A DNA stretch of 64,000 nt, taken from positions 1,674,001-1,738,000 of the forward strand of contig JBAWUJ010000040.1 in NCBI GenBank assembly GCA_037176705.1, given 5' to 3'. Of the stretch, positions 34,332 through 48,700 are shown one piece after another. The notes below the pieces were generated by a model, which saw nothing but the letters and a program-made list of their open reading frames with translations, searched no databases and had not been told where the DNA came from. The first letter of the stretch is position 1. Each line of letters begins with the position of its first letter. The DNA comes from Molossus alvarezi. Lineage: Eukaryota; Chordata; Mammalia; Chiroptera; Molossidae. The translations under genes were made by a program, and so were the position numbers.

Positions 34332-37300
34332 GCTGGTGCTGGTGCTGGTGCTGGTGCTGGTGCTGGTGCGGGTCCTGGTGTTGGTGGTGCTTCTGCTGCA
34401 GCTGCTGCTGCCGCTGCTGCCGCTGCTGGTGCTGCTGCTGCTGCTGGTGCTGGTTCTTCAGTTAATCCTCACCCGAGGGTATTTCCTTGATTTGCAGTTG
34501 GACACTGAAATGGCAGGATAATTCTGGGAGAAGAGGAACGGAGAAACCGAGGCAGGAAAGTTAAACAGAGCCAAAGAGCTTTGCGGGACGTGTTTAGCAG
34601 GGCCTTGTCTTGAGAACCAGGCCAACAGACTCTATTTGTCACAGAAGTGTGCAGCAGAGGAGGGGGCACGGAAGGGGAGAGGGGGAGAATTCAGACACCA
34701 CTCATCCTGAAGTTGTTGGGACAGCAGGGAGGGAGGGAGGGAGAGAGGAAGGAGGAAAGAAGAGTGTAAAGGAATGGACCAAGCAACCAAGCAACCAAGC
34801 GACAAAAGAGGCAGGTCCTTCCCAGGAATAGACCAAAGAAAAGGGGAGACTTTTGGAGTCCAACTGCACCAGGAATATCTAGGCGAGGAACTCAAACACA
34901 AAAACTTCCAGACAGAAGGGGATGTGAGGCAGAAAAGGCTCTTTAGATGAGCTGACAGCCTGCCTGTGCTTCCTAGGCCAGACGCGTAGGTGGGCTCGCT
35001 CCGTTTCCGTAATAAATGTGCATGAGTTCAGGTTGTGCTCCATTCACTTGCACTCACGTTGCAATAAATTCACGGAGCGAGCGGAAAGCAGATGTTATGT
35101 GCAGTGTCTCCTCCACCTCCTTCCCCATGAGAACACAAAGATCCAGTCTGGGGACAGCCCTCTGCCGGTGATTCAGGGGATCGTCCAGTCACACCTCTCT
35201 GGTGTCTGTGAGCGGCGGTGCAGGTCCCATTTTCATCACAGGCGGCCTTTGAGAGGGAGTGGGAGGGGGGCAGGGGGTATGGTCAAGTGGGAGGGCAGGA
35301 GGGAGCGGGAAGAGGGAACTCTGCAACACCTCATGAGTTTATTCTCTTTGGCTTTCCCCACACACTCACTGCTTCAAGAAGCAATGTGGAGTCACACCAA
35401 GATTCCCCACGGGAGAACAGGAAGGAGGGGTTGACGGCAGGCAAGTTTCCTTAGTAGGCCTCCTCCTCGCCCAGCCGCACCACTTGCCCTTGGCAGAGAT
35501 TCCAGCGCCAGGCAAGGGGAGGAGTGGGGGCGAAAGCTTCACAGTGCCCAAAGGGTAGGGCCCCCGGCCCATGGGAAGCTGGAGGCAGGCGGGCCGAGCA
35601 GTAGAGGGGTGTCCCGTGGAACACATCTGCCGCTTTTCCATCGGGCTGGAGCTTGGTGGGTTGTCGGGGCGGCGGCCCAAACACACGGGTGGAGGGGGGC
35701 GCTCGCCTAGGGCGGGACTTTTGGGGGGGTTGCCCCGCCGGTTCGGGGCCCGCCGCCACAGGAGTGGTTCGCGGTGTCCTGCCAGGAATCCCTCCGTCAC
35801 CCTCTTCAGTCCACCAAACCCCCTTTTTGTCTGGGAGAAGTGGACATGTGTAAAGAGGAGAAGCAAACGGACGACACAGCTCGGAGAGGCCGATTCACGT
35901 GGATTTTGTTTCCACGCGACACAGGTGTCAAGAAGTAAGTGTAAGGGATGAGGCCCCCACCTGCATTTCTCAGACCCGTGAAAGTAGTTTTCATGGCAGG
36001 TACTGCCGCGTGTCATTTGCCCCTACCCTGCTCCTACACACCGCCTTCCTTTTCCCCGGGGCGCAGGTGTGCTGCTAATTGCCACCATTCAGGGCGGCCG
36101 CGGCCCCGCCCCCTTCGCCCCGCCCCCGTCCTGACGGCCCATCCCCCTGTGCGCCGACCCGGCCAGCTGTCAACCTCCTCTGTGCGGAGCTTATCACAGC
36201 CGCCACCGGGCAGGTGCTGCGCGATTGCCACACGTCACAGTGAGGCCAGCCGGATCGCATCGCATCACATCGCATCGCATCGCATCCTGACTAACGGGGC
36301 CACGGAGACGCGTGGCCCAGCGCTCGGGAGCCCGGGCTCGTGGTCGATTCACGGCAGCGGGAGGGTGCTTGGGACACTTGTCTTCTCTCCTCTGTTCTCT
36401 GCTTCTCTCTCTCTCGCTCGCTCTCTCTCTCTGTGTCTCTCTCTCCCGCCCCGCCCCCGTCTCCCTCTCCTCCTCTCTCTCACCCCCCTAGTCTCATAGA
36501 GCCCTCCTGTCTTGCAGGACAGGGAATTTCGCGGAGTCGTGGAAGGGACTGCTCCCCTAGGCCCCTCCTGTGCCGAGGAAGGTCAGGCGGGCAAGCGGAT
36601 CCCCGGGCGGATTTGGGGATTTCCTCGGAGCGAGGAGGCAGCTTCTCTGTGCGATCTCGGTTCCGGCGGAGGACACCTGCTGCGGGCAGCGAAGCCGGAC
36701 CCCGGTGGCCTGGGGTTTGGGCCGGCGCCGCCGGTACGTCAACCATCCACAGGAGTGGAAACGGTCCTGGTGCACACTGCAACTGTTTTCAGAGAGGTAG
36801 GGACTGTCGTGTCTTAGGTCAAATAAGTACTTTTGAAACATAAGTCCATCAAATCAACGTGTTCATAGTTATTGCCTGATCCGCCCGCGCCCGCCCAGCC
36901 CCCAGCACACCAGGCCAACCCCAGCCGGCCTCGCCCCCCCCACCCTGACACACACACACACGCACCCCCACGGACACGCACACCGCCCCGCCCCCCCACA
37001 CACACACTGACACAGCAGCGCCCAGTCACGGCCCGTTAGAGATCCGGTCCACTGGTGGACCCGGTCGCTGTCCGTTGCAGCGGCCAAGTCCGGTGCCGGG
37101 CAACCTGTCTCTCCGGTCGCCCAGGCAACCGGCGCGGTCTCGCGTCCCCCGCAAGTCGTCCTCGCTCGTTCGGTGCCTCGATCGCGTGACCGCGGTTCTG
37201 CGGGCAGACCCGGAAGCGGGCCGGAGAGAGGCACACACGCACAGACACTCCCTCCCTCCCTCGCACACAGACACACACGGGCCTCCACACCTCCCTCGCT

Positions 37301-40041
37301 CCCTCCCCCCCTCCCCCCCTTGGCCTCTGGCCAAATACAAATACAGAATCAGTCAATAAAACATTTCAATATCGCCGTGCTCTCGTCCTGTTCACGGGCT
37401 TTGCGTCAGTCTGCGGCGGCGGCGGCCCGGGCAGAGACCCTGAGAGGGCCGAGGAGATCTCCCCCTCCCTTTTGACCTGGAGAATGTTCAGTGGGCTGGC
37501 GAGGGAAGAGCGGCTGCCAGCCGCCGAGCCGGCCCGCGCGGTTTGTTTCTCACGGAAGGCTTCCGGGCCCGTGAGGAGGGAGACGATCTGGTGGGAGACC
37601 TAAGAGTGTAGTGAGACATCAGGAGGGATACCTCGACTGGGAACATCCTCCCTGAGGAGCAAGGGTTTCCCTTCCCACCCCGGGCCCCCACCCAGCTCAG
37701 GATCCCAGTACCAGGAAGAGACGTCCCCATCCCTTGTGGCTGTGCAAACCACCGGGGATCGAGGTCCAGGCTGAGGCTGCCGGGGTCCCAGGCAGTTCCT
37801 TTGAAAGGGCCTGCCCACGCACGGAGCTCCGGGGACCCTCTTTCTGCGGGCTGCAGAGTGGGGGTGGGTGGCAGGGAGGGACAGCGGCAGCTTGAAAGGC
37901 ACCAGAGACATCCCTGGGAAGAACTGAGTCAGTCCTTTGGCATTGGGGTGAGAGCTGGAGGGGCAGCTTTGTCCCAGGCACACGTGCTGGTGGAGGCTGC
38001 TGTTCCATGGGTGAGCCCTTCCCTGGCGGGGCAGGCAGCCCGGTGGGCGGGCGCGCACCGTCCCTGGGACTCTGGTGACCTAGCACCCACTGTCTGGGCC
38101 ACCCTGGTGATTGCCTGAGGCCCCGCCCCACGGCACATTCAGGCCCACCCAAGCGGTGTCCATTGATTTTTCCCTAGGATTGGCCTGTCTTGGCTCCCGC
38201 TTCACGAGGTCCTAAATTCTCTGAAACCAACAACACCTGGCCTCAGCGAGCCCCATACCTCCTCTGGCTCACTGGCCCCAGGCCTGGCAGTAGTAGCAGC
38301 CAGCGTTGGGCCCCAGCTTGACATTGCCTAGGCACCTCCAAGACCAGCACAGAAGGCAGCCATGTGTAGATCGCTTTGTAGCTTATGTCTGGTGGCCCCG
38401 GGGAGAACACACAGGGGCAGTGGCTGACCTCGCCCCGGAGCCAGCCTAGAAGAGTTGGCCTTTCCTTTGCTCCTTTTCCTTTCAGAATATTACAATGGCA
38501 TCCTCAGTACCTGGAGGTGGGTCTTTGTGCTTCTTTCTCAATAGGCTGTACGTATGTGTTCTTTTTCTTGCTTCTCTCTTTCCTCCCTCCCTCCCTCCCT
38601 CTCTGGCTAGAGCCCTTTGGGGCTCAGGGCAAGACTGAGGAAGTTGTACAGAGAGCTCCCACATGCCCACGGCCCTGTAGTCCCTGCTCTTTCTTCCCCA
38701 AGTCACACACGGGCAGGCACGCAGGCACCCAATGCGTGAATTTTCTGAGGCCCAGAGGCCTGCTGCAGAACTTAGGATGAAAACCCTACCCTGCTCTTTT
38801 CCAGAAAGACAGGCATGGGCCTAAGCAAGGTGGCCTGGCCTGGGCTGGGCCTGGGGAGTGGGGGTGGGGTTAGGGGGTGGGAAGGGAAGGCCAGGGCCAC
38901 TTATTCCAAGGGAACAGCAATGGCTTGATTCAAATGCAGAGAGCCTGGGACTTTGCCTGAGGCTTCTACAACTCCCCCACACTTAGGCCACTGATTCCAA
39001 GCTGCAGGAAGGGAGCAGGGTCAGTCTGGAGCTGAAAGAGTTCGCCTCCATGTGCCAAAGCCGAAAACTGCCCTCCACCCTCTGAGAAAGGGCAGGGTGT
39101 GGGTGGGGGTGAGGTGGCGGTTGGGTGGTGGTGGTGGTGGTGGTGAGCGGTGGCGGTTTAGGGGTGCAAGTGCAGGGCATCCAAGGAGAAGTTAAAGAGT
39201 CCATCTCGGCGTCATAGATTCCCCAGGCCAAACGCCGGTGTGGAGTGATGAGGGTCCAGGGAGGCCTGGTAGGGGATGAATGGACTCAGTAACCCTGTGT
39301 CTCGGTAACAACAAGCACACTCGTACTGAAACACTGTGCTCCAGCTGACGATTTTGGTAACTCACCTTTAGGTACCCTTCACATGGATGGATGGAGAGAT
39401 GGTTGGGTGGGTGGGTGGATGGATGGATGGTGAGCACTGAACTGGACAGACAGGACACACCGATCCTCCCTCCGACCACCGATTTCCAAGGGTAGGTCCG
39501 GGCCTAGGACATGGGCAACCCCCCATCAAGTGAATTTAGTTAACACCTTTGTAATTTGGACCATCAGTGAGTTTAGTGTAGGTCTCTGGGTCTGTGAGGC
39601 CACTACACAGGCCTCCCCTGAGCTCGCCTGTGTTCCTATGTGTATGTGGCCCCTGCTACGCGCACACGCGCGCACACACACGGTACTCTCCTCCGGAGAG
39701 CCCTGACTCCTAAGTCGTGATCCAGGGGTTGTTTGAAACATCACCCCAAAGGAGTGGACCCCAGGAGGGGGATGTGAACATATGTCCTAGATGCCAGTGA
39801 ACTGTGTGTTCTTAAAAGGGTTCAGATCTGAGGTCGTAGGTGATGTTTATATTTACTACCCTGCAATGAGAACCTAGAAACAAGTCAGGACATCAAAAAT
39901 CCCTCTCTTTGAAAGTCAGGGAGTTCCTGCATGTGTCAGAGAGGGTCCCCTATTTGTCTCCTGGCCTTCCACAGAATTCACCCCAGGACCTGAGGTGTCA
40001 TCTTTGAGTCTGATGAGTTTTTTGAGTCATTCTTTGTTGTT
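34332..40041. repeat. Macrosatellite unit 7 (5710 bp)
   Basis: Complete monomer with only six GCTGGT copies, an allele shared with unit 8 alone. C at 36503 (GAGCCCTCC instead of GAGCTCTCC) is also confined to units 7 and 8. Every diagnostic position compared matches unit 8, which points to a very recent duplication of a single monomer. Confidence 0.97.
35450..37576. promoter_or_regulatory. CpG-rich island-like block, unit 7
   Basis: Carries the A to G change inside the CATCGGGCTGG context near 35645 and C at 36503, 25 bases before the possible splice acceptor AG. Confidence 0.72.
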
Positions 40042-43000
40042 GCTGGTGCTGGTGCTGGTGCTGGTGCTGGTGCTGGTGCGGGTCCTGGTGTTGGTGGTGC
40101 TTCTGCTGCAGCTGCTGCTGCCGCTGCTGCCGCTGCTGGTGCTGCTGCTGCTGCTGGTGCTGGTTCTTCAGTTAATCCTCACCCGAGGGTATTTCCTTGA
40201 TTTGCAGTTGGACACTGAAATGGCAGGATAATTCTGGGAGAAGAGGAACGGAGAAACCGAGGCAGGAAAGTTAAACAGAGCCAAAGAGCTTTGCGGGACG
40301 TGTTTAGCAGGGCCTTGTCTTGAGAACCAGGCCAACAGACTCTATTTGTCACAGAAGTGTGCAGCAGAGGAGGGGGCACGGAAGGGGAGAGGGGGAGAAT
40401 TCAGACACCACTCATCCTGAAGTTGTTGGGACAGCAGGGAGGGAGGGAGGGAGAGAGGAAGGAGGAAAGAAGAGTGTAAAGGAATGGACCAAGCAACCAA
40501 GCAACCAAGCGACAAAAGAGGCAGGTCCTTCCCAGGAATAGACCAAAGAAAAGGGGAGACTTTTGGAGTCCAACTGCACCAGGAATATCTAGGCGAGGAA
40601 CTCAAACACAAAAACTTCCAGACAGAAGGGGATGTGAGGCAGAAAAGGCTCTTTAGATGAGCTGACAGCCTGCCTGTGCTTCCTAGGCCAGACGCGTAGG
40701 TGGGCTCGCTCCGTTTCCGTAATAAATGTGCATGAGTTCAGGTTGTGCTCCATTCACTTGCACTCACGTTGCAATAAATTCACGGAGCGAGCGGAAAGCA
40801 GATGTTATGTGCAGTGTCTCCTCCACCTCCTTCCCCATGAGAACACAAAGATCCAGTCTGGGGACAGCCCTCTGCCGGTGATTCAGGGGATCGTCCAGTC
40901 ACACCTCTCTGGTGTCTGTGAGCGGCGGTGCAGGTCCCATTTTCATCACAGGCGGCCTTTGAGAGGGAGTGGGAGGGGGGCAGGGGGTATGGTCAAGTGG
41001 GAGGGCAGGAGGGAGCGGGAAGAGGGAACTCTGCAACACCTCATGAGTTTATTCTCTTTGGCTTTCCCCACACACTCACTGCTTCAAGAAGCAATGTGGA
41101 GTCACACCAAGATTCCCCACGGGAGAACAGGAAGGAGGGGTTGACGGCAGGCAAGTTTCCTTAGTAGGCCTCCTCCTCGCCCAGCCGCACCACTTGCCCT
41201 TGGCAGAGATTCCAGCGCCAGGCAAGGGGAGGAGTGGGGGCGAAAGCTTCACAGTGCCCAAAGGGTAGGGCCCCCGGCCCATGGGAAGCTGGAGGCAGGC
41301 GGGCCGAGCAGTAGAGGGGTGTCCCGTGGAACACATCTGCCGCTTTTCCATCGGGCTGGAGCTTGGTGGGTTGTCGGGGCGGCGGCCCAAACACACGGGT
41401 GGAGGGGGGCGCTCGCCTAGGGCGGGACTTTTGGGGGGGTTGCCCCGCCGGTTCGGGGCCCGCCGCCACAGGAGTGGTTCGCGGTGTCCTGCCAGGAATC
41501 CCTCCGTCACCCTCTTCAGTCCACCAAACCCCCTTTTTGTCTGGGAGAAGTGGACATGTGTAAAGAGGAGAAGCAAACGGACGACACAGCTCGGAGAGGC
41601 CGATTCACGTGGATTTTGTTTCCACGCGACACAGGTGTCAAGAAGTAAGTGTAAGGGATGAGGCCCCCACCTGCATTTCTCAGACCCGTGAAAGTAGTTT
41701 TCATGGCAGGTACTGCCGCGTGTCATTTGCCCCTACCCTGCTCCTACACACCGCCTTCCTTTTCCCCGGGGCGCAGGTGTGCTGCTAATTGCCACCATTC
41801 AGGGCGGCCGCGGCCCCGCCCCCTTCGCCCCGCCCCCGTCCTGACGGCCCATCCCCCTGTGCGCCGACCCGGCCAGCTGTCAACCTCCTCTGTGCGGAGC
41901 TTATCACAGCCGCCACCGGGCAGGTGCTGCGCGATTGCCACACGTCACAGTGAGGCCAGCCGGATCGCATCGCATCACATCGCATCGCATCGCATCCTGA
42001 CTAACGGGGCCACGGAGACGCGTGGCCCAGCGCTCGGGAGCCCGGGCTCGTGGTCGATTCACGGCAGCGGGAGGGTGCTTGGGACACTTGTCTTCTCTCC
42101 TCTGTTCTCTGCTTCTCTCTCTCTCGCTCGCTCTCTCTCTCTGTGTCTCTCTCTCCCGCCCCGCCCCCGTCTCCCTCTCCTCCTCTCTCTCACCCCCCTA
42201 GTCTCATAGAGCCCTCCTGTCTTGCAGGACAGGGAATTTCGCGGAGTCGTGGAAGGGACTGCTCCCCTAGGCCCCTCCTGTGCCGAGGAAGGTCAGGCGG
42301 GCAAGCGGATCCCCGGGCGGATTTGGGGATTTCCTCGGAGCGAGGAGGCAGCTTCTCTGTGCGATCTCGGTTCCGGCGGAGGACACCTGCTGCGGGCAGC
42401 GAAGCCGGACCCCGGTGGCCTGGGGTTTGGGCCGGCGCCGCCGGTACGTCAACCATCCACAGGAGTGGAAACGGTCCTGGTGCACACTGCAACTGTTTTC
42501 AGAGAGGTAGGGACTGTCGTGTCTTAGGTCAAATAAGTACTTTTGAAACATAAGTCCATCAAATCAACGTGTTCATAGTTATTGCCTGATCCGCCCGCGC
42601 CCGCCCAGCCCCCAGCACACCAGGCCAACCCCAGCCGGCCTCGCCCCCCCCACCCTGACACACACACACACGCACCCCCACGGACACGCACACCGCCCCG
42701 CCCCCCCACACACACACTGACACAGCAGCGCCCAGTCACGGCCCGTTAGAGATCCGGTCCACTGGTGGACCCGGTCGCTGTCCGTTGCAGCGGCCAAGTC
42801 CGGTGCCGGGCAACCTGTCTCTCCGGTCGCCCAGGCAACCGGCGCGGTCTCGCGTCCCCCGCAAGTCGTCCTCGCTCGTTCGGTGCCTCGATCGCGTGAC
42901 CGCGGTTCTGCGGGCAGACCCGGAAGCGGGCCGGAGAGAGGCACACACGCACAGACACTCCCTCCCTCCCTCGCACACAGACACACACGGGCCTCCACAC

Positions 43001-45751
43001 CTCCCTCGCTCCCTCCCCCCCTCCCCCCCTTGGCCTCTGGCCAAATACAAATACAGAATCAGTCAATAAAACATTTCAATATCGCCGTGCTCTCGTCCTG
43101 TTCACGGGCTTTGCGTCAGTCTGCGGCGGCGGCGGCCCGGGCAGAGACCCTGAGAGGGCCGAGGAGATCTCCCCCTCCCTTTTGACCTGGAGAATGTTCA
43201 GTGGGCTGGCGAGGGAAGAGCGGCTGCCAGCCGCCGAGCCGGCCCGCGCGGTTTGTTTCTCACGGAAGGCTTCCGGGCCCGTGAGGAGGGAGACGATCTG
43301 GTGGGAGACCTAAGAGTGTAGTGAGACATCAGGAGGGATACCTCGACTGGGAACATCCTCCCTGAGGAGCAAGGGTTTCCCTTCCCACCCCGGGCCCCCA
43401 CCCAGCTCAGGATCCCAGTACCAGGAAGAGACGTCCCCATCCCTTGTGGCTGTGCAAACCACCGGGGATCGAGGTCCAGGCTGAGGCTGCCGGGGTCCCA
43501 GGCAGTTCCTTTGAAAGGGCCTGCCCACGCACGGAGCTCCGGGGACCCTCTTTCTGCGGGCTGCAGAGTGGGGGTGGGTGGCAGGGAGGGACAGCGGCAG
43601 CTTGAAAGGCACCAGAGACATCCCTGGGAAGAACTGAGTCAGTCCTTTGGCATTGGGGTGAGAGCTGGAGGGGCAGCTTTGTCCCAGGCACACGTGCTGG
43701 TGGAGGCTGCTGTTCCATGGGTGAGCCCTTCCCTGGCGGGGCAGGCAGCCCGGTGGGCGGGCGCGCACCGTCCCTGGGACTCTGGTGACCTAGCACCCAC
43801 TGTCTGGGCCACCCTGGTGATTGCCTGAGGCCCCGCCCCACGGCACATTCAGGCCCACCCAAGCGGTGTCCATTGATTTTTCCCTAGGATTGGCCTGTCT
43901 TGGCTCCCGCTTCACGAGGTCCTAAATTCTCTGAAACCAACAACACCTGGCCTCAGCGAGCCCCATACCTCCTCTGGCTCACTGGCCCCAGGCCTGGCAG
44001 TAGTAGCAGCCAGCGTTGGGCCCCAGCTTGACATTGCCTAGGCACCTCCAAGACCAGCACAGAAGGCAGCCATGTGTAGATCGCTTTGTAGCTTATGTCT
44101 GGTGGCCCCGGGGAGAACACACAGGGGCAGTGGCTGACCTCGCCCCGGAGCCAGCCTAGAAGAGTTGGCCTTTCCTTTGCTCCTTTTCCTTTCAGAATAT
44201 TACAATGGCATCCTCAGTACCTGGAGGTGGGTCTTTGTGCTTCTTTCTCAATAGGCTGTACGTATGTGTTCTTTTTCTTGCTTCTCTCTTTCCTCCCTCC
44301 CTCCCTCCCTCTCTGGCTAGAGCCCTTTGGGGCTCAGGGCAAGACTGAGGAAGTTGTACAGAGAGCTCCCACATGCCCACGGCCCTGTAGTCCCTGCTCT
44401 TTCTTCCCCAAGTCACACACGGGCAGGCACGCAGGCACCCAATGCGTGAATTTTCTGAGGCCCAGAGGCCTGCTGCAGAACTTAGGATGAAAACCCTACC
44501 CTGCTCTTTTCCAGAAAGACAGGCATGGGCCTAAGCAAGGTGGCCTGGCCTGGGCTGGGCCTGGGGAGTGGGGGTGGGGTTAGGGGGTGGGAAGGGAAGG
44601 CCAGGGCCACTTATTCCAAGGGAACAGCAATGGCTTGATTCAAATGCAGAGAGCCTGGGACTTTGCCTGAGGCTTCTACAACTCCCCCACACTTAGGCCA
44701 CTGATTCCAAGCTGCAGGAAGGGAGCAGGGTCAGTCTGGAGCTGAAAGAGTTCGCCTCCATGTGCCAAAGCCGAAAACTGCCCTCCACCCTCTGAGAAAG
44801 GGCAGGGTGTGGGTGGGGGTGAGGTGGCGGTTGGGTGGTGGTGGTGGTGGTGGTGAGCGGTGGCGGTTTAGGGGTGCAAGTGCAGGGCATCCAAGGAGAA
44901 GTTAAAGAGTCCATCTCGGCGTCATAGATTCCCCAGGCCAAACGCCGGTGTGGAGTGATGAGGGTCCAGGGAGGCCTGGTAGGGGATGAATGGACTCAGT
45001 AACCCTGTGTCTCGGTAACAACAAGCACACTCGTACTGAAACACTGTGCTCCAGCTGACGATTTTGGTAACTCACCTTTAGGTACCCTTCACATGGATGG
45101 ATGGAGAGATGGTTGGGTGGGTGGGTGGATGGATGGATGGTGAGCACTGAACTGGACAGACAGGACACACCGATCCTCCCTCCGACCACCGATTTCCAAG
45201 GGTAGGTCCGGGCCTAGGACATGGGCAACCCCCCATCAAGTGAATTTAGTTAACACCTTTGTAATTTGGACCATCAGTGAGTTTAGTGTAGGTCTCTGGG
45301 TCTGTGAGGCCACTACACAGGCCTCCCCTGAGCTCGCCTGTGTTCCTATGTGTATGTGGCCCCTGCTACGCGCACACGCGCGCACACACACGGTACTCTC
45401 CTCCGGAGAGCCCTGACTCCTAAGTCGTGATCCAGGGGTTGTTTGAAACATCACCCCAAAGGAGTGGACCCCAGGAGGGGGATGTGAACATATGTCCTAG
45501 ATGCCAGTGAACTGTGTGTTCTTAAAAGGGTTCAGATCTGAGGTCGTAGGTGATGTTTATATTTACTACCCTGCAATGAGAACCTAGAAACAAGTCAGGA
45601 CATCAAAAATCCCTCTCTTTGAAAGTCAGGGAGTTCCTGCATGTGTCAGAGAGGGTCCCCTATTTGTCTCCTGGCCTTCCACAGAATTCACCCCAGGACC
45701 TGAGGTGTCATCTTTGAGTCTGATGAGTTTTTTGAGTCATTCTTTGTTGTT
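40042..45751. repeat. Macrosatellite unit 8 (5710 bp)
   Basis: Complete monomer with six GCTGGT copies and C at 42213. It is the same length as unit 7 and no difference from it was found. It shares the GTGTCATC ending (near 45708) with units 6 and 7. Confidence 0.97.
41160..43286. promoter_or_regulatory. CpG-rich island-like block, unit 8
   Basis: Matches the unit 7 island at all compared sites, including C at 42213 near the possible splice acceptor. Confidence 0.72.
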
Positions 45752-48700
45752 GCTGGTGCTGGTGCTGGTGCTGGTGCTGGTGCTGGTGCTGGTGCGGGTC
45801 CTGGTGTTGGTGGTGCTTCTGCTGCAGCTGCTGCTGCCGCTGCTGCCGCTGCTGGTGCTGCTGCTGCTGCTGGTGCTGGTTCTTCAGTTAATCCTCACCC
45901 GAGGGTATTTCCTTGATTTGCAGTTGGACACTGAAATGGCAGGATAATTCTGGGAGAAGAGGAACGGAGAAACCGAGGCAGGAAAGTTAAACAGAGCCAA
46001 AGAGCTTTGCGGGACGTGTTTAGCAGGGCCTTGTCTTGAGAACCAGGCCAACAGACTCTATTTGTCACAGAAGTGTGCAGCAGAGGAGGGGGCACGGAAG
46101 GGGAGAGGGGGAGAATTCAGACACCACTCATCCTGAAGTTGTTGGGACAGCAGGGAGGGAGGGAGGGAGAGAGGAAGGAGGAAAGAAGAGTGTAAAGGAA
46201 TGGACCAAGCAACCAAGCAACCAAGCGACAAAAGAGGCAGGTCCTTCCCAGGAATAGACCAAAGAAAAGGGGAGACTTTTGGAGTCCAACTGCACCAGGA
46301 ATATCTAGGCGAGGAACTCAAACACAAAAACTTCCAGACAGAAGGGGATGTGAGGCAGAAAAGGCTCTTTAGATGAGCTGACAGCCTGCCTGTGCTTCCT
46401 AGGCCAGACGCGTAGGTGGGCTCGCTCCGTTTCCGTAATAAATGTGCATGAGTTCAGGTTGTGCTCCATTCACTTGCACTCACGTTGCAATAAATTCACG
46501 GAGCGAGCGGAAAGCAGATGTTATGTGCAGTGTCTCCTCCACCTCCTTCCCCATGAGAACACAAAGATCCAGTCTGGGGACAGCCCTCTGCCGGTGATTC
46601 AGGGGATCGTCCAGTCACACCTCTCTGGTGTCTGTGAGCGGCGGTGCAGGTCCCATTTTCATCACAGGCGGCCTTTGAGAGGGAGTGGGAGGGGGGCAGG
46701 GGGTATGGTCAAGTGGGAGGGCAGGAGGGAGCGGGAAGAGGGAACTCTGCAACACCTCATGAGTTTATTCTCTTTGGCTTTCCCCACACACTCACTGCTT
46801 CAAGAAGCAATGTGGAGTCACACCAAGATTCCCCACGGGAGAACAGGAAGGAGGGGTTGACGGCAGGCAAGTTTCCTTAGTAGGCCTCCTCCTCGCCCAG
46901 CCGCACCACTTGCCCTTGGCAGAGATTCCAGCGCCAGGCAAGGGGAGGAGTGGGGGCGAAAGCTTCACAGTGCCCAAAGGGTAGGGCCCCCGGCCCATGG
47001 GAAGCTGGAGGCAGGCGGGCCGAGCAGTAGAGGGGTGTCCCGTGGAACACATCTGCCGCTTTTCCATCGGGCTGGAGCTTGGTGGGTTGTCGGGGCGGCG
47101 GCCCAAACACACGGGTGGAGGGGGGCGCTCGCCTAGGGCGGGACTTTTGGGGGGGTTGCCCCGCCGGTTCGGGGCCCGCCGCCACAGGAGTGGTTCGCGG
47201 TGTCCTGCCAGGAATCCCTCCGTCACCCTCTTCAGTCCACCAAACCCCCTTTTTGTCTGGGAGAAGTGGACATGTGTAAAGAGGAGAAGCAAACGGACGA
47301 CACAGCTCGGAGAGGCCGATTCACGTGGATTTTGTTTCCACGCGACACAGGTGTCAAGAAGTAAGTGTAAGGGATGAGGCCCCCACCTGCATTTCTCAGA
47401 CCCGTGAAAGTAGTTTTCATGGCAGGTACTGCCGCGTGTCATTTGCCCCTACCCTGCTCCTACACACCGCCTTCCTTTTCCCCGGGGCGCAGGTGTGCTG
47501 CTAATTGCCACCATTCAGGGCGGCCGCGGCCCCGCCCCCTTCGCCCCGCCCCCGTCCTGACGGCCCATCCCCCTGTGCGCCGACCCGGCCAGCTGTCAAC
47601 CTCCTCTGTGCGGAGCTTATCACAGCCGCCACCGGGCAGGTGCTGCGCGATTGCCACACGTCACAGTGAGGCCAGCCGGATCGCATCGCATCACATCGCA
47701 TCGCATCGCATCCTGACTAACGGGGCCACGGAGACGCGTGGCCCAGCGCTCGGGAGCCCGGGCTCGTGGTCGATTCAGGGCAGCGGGAGGGTGCTTGGGA
47801 CACTTGTCTTCTCTCCTCTGTTCTCTGCTTCTCTCTCTCTCGCTCGCTCTCTCTCTCTGTGTCTCTCTCTCCCGCCCCGCCCCCGTCTCCCTCTCCTCCT
47901 CTCTCTCACCCCCCTAGTCTCATAGAGCTCTCCTGTCTTGCAGGACAGGGAATTTCGCGGAGTCGTGGAAGGGACTGCTCCCCTAGGCCCCTCCTGTGCC
48001 GAGGAAGGTCAGGCGGGCAAGCGGATCCCCGGGCGGATTTGGGGATTTCCTCGGAGCGAGGAGGCAGCTTCTCTGTGCGATCTCGGTTCCGGCGGAGGAC
48101 ACCTGCTGCGGGCAGCGAAGCCGGACCCCGGTGGCCTGGGGTTTGGGCCGGCGCCGCCGGTACGTCAACCATCCACAGGAGTGGAAACGGTCCTGGTGCA
48201 CACTGCAACTGTTTTCAGAGAGGTAGGGACTGTCGTGTCTTAGGTCAAATAAGTACTTTTGAAACATAAGTCCATCAAATCAACGTGTTCATAGTTATTG
48301 CCTGATCCGCCCGCGCCCGCCCAGCCCCCAGCACACCAGGCCAACCCCAGCCGGCCTCGCCCCCCCCACCCTGACACACACACACACGCACCCCCACGGA
48401 CACGCACACCGCCCCGCCCCCCCACACACACACTGACACAGCAGCGCCCAGTCACGGCCCGTTAGAGATCCGGTCCACTGGTGGACCCGGTCGCTGTCCG
48501 TTGCAGCGGCCAAGTCCGGTGCCGGGCAACCTGTCTCTCCGGTCGCCCAGGCAACCGGCGCGGTCTCGCGTCCCCCGCAAGTCGTCCTCGCTCGTTCGGT
48601 GCCTCGATCGCGTGACCGCGGTTCTGCGGGCAGACCCGGAAGCGGGCCGGAGAGAGGCACACACGCACAGACACTCCCTCCCTCCCTCGCACACAGACAC

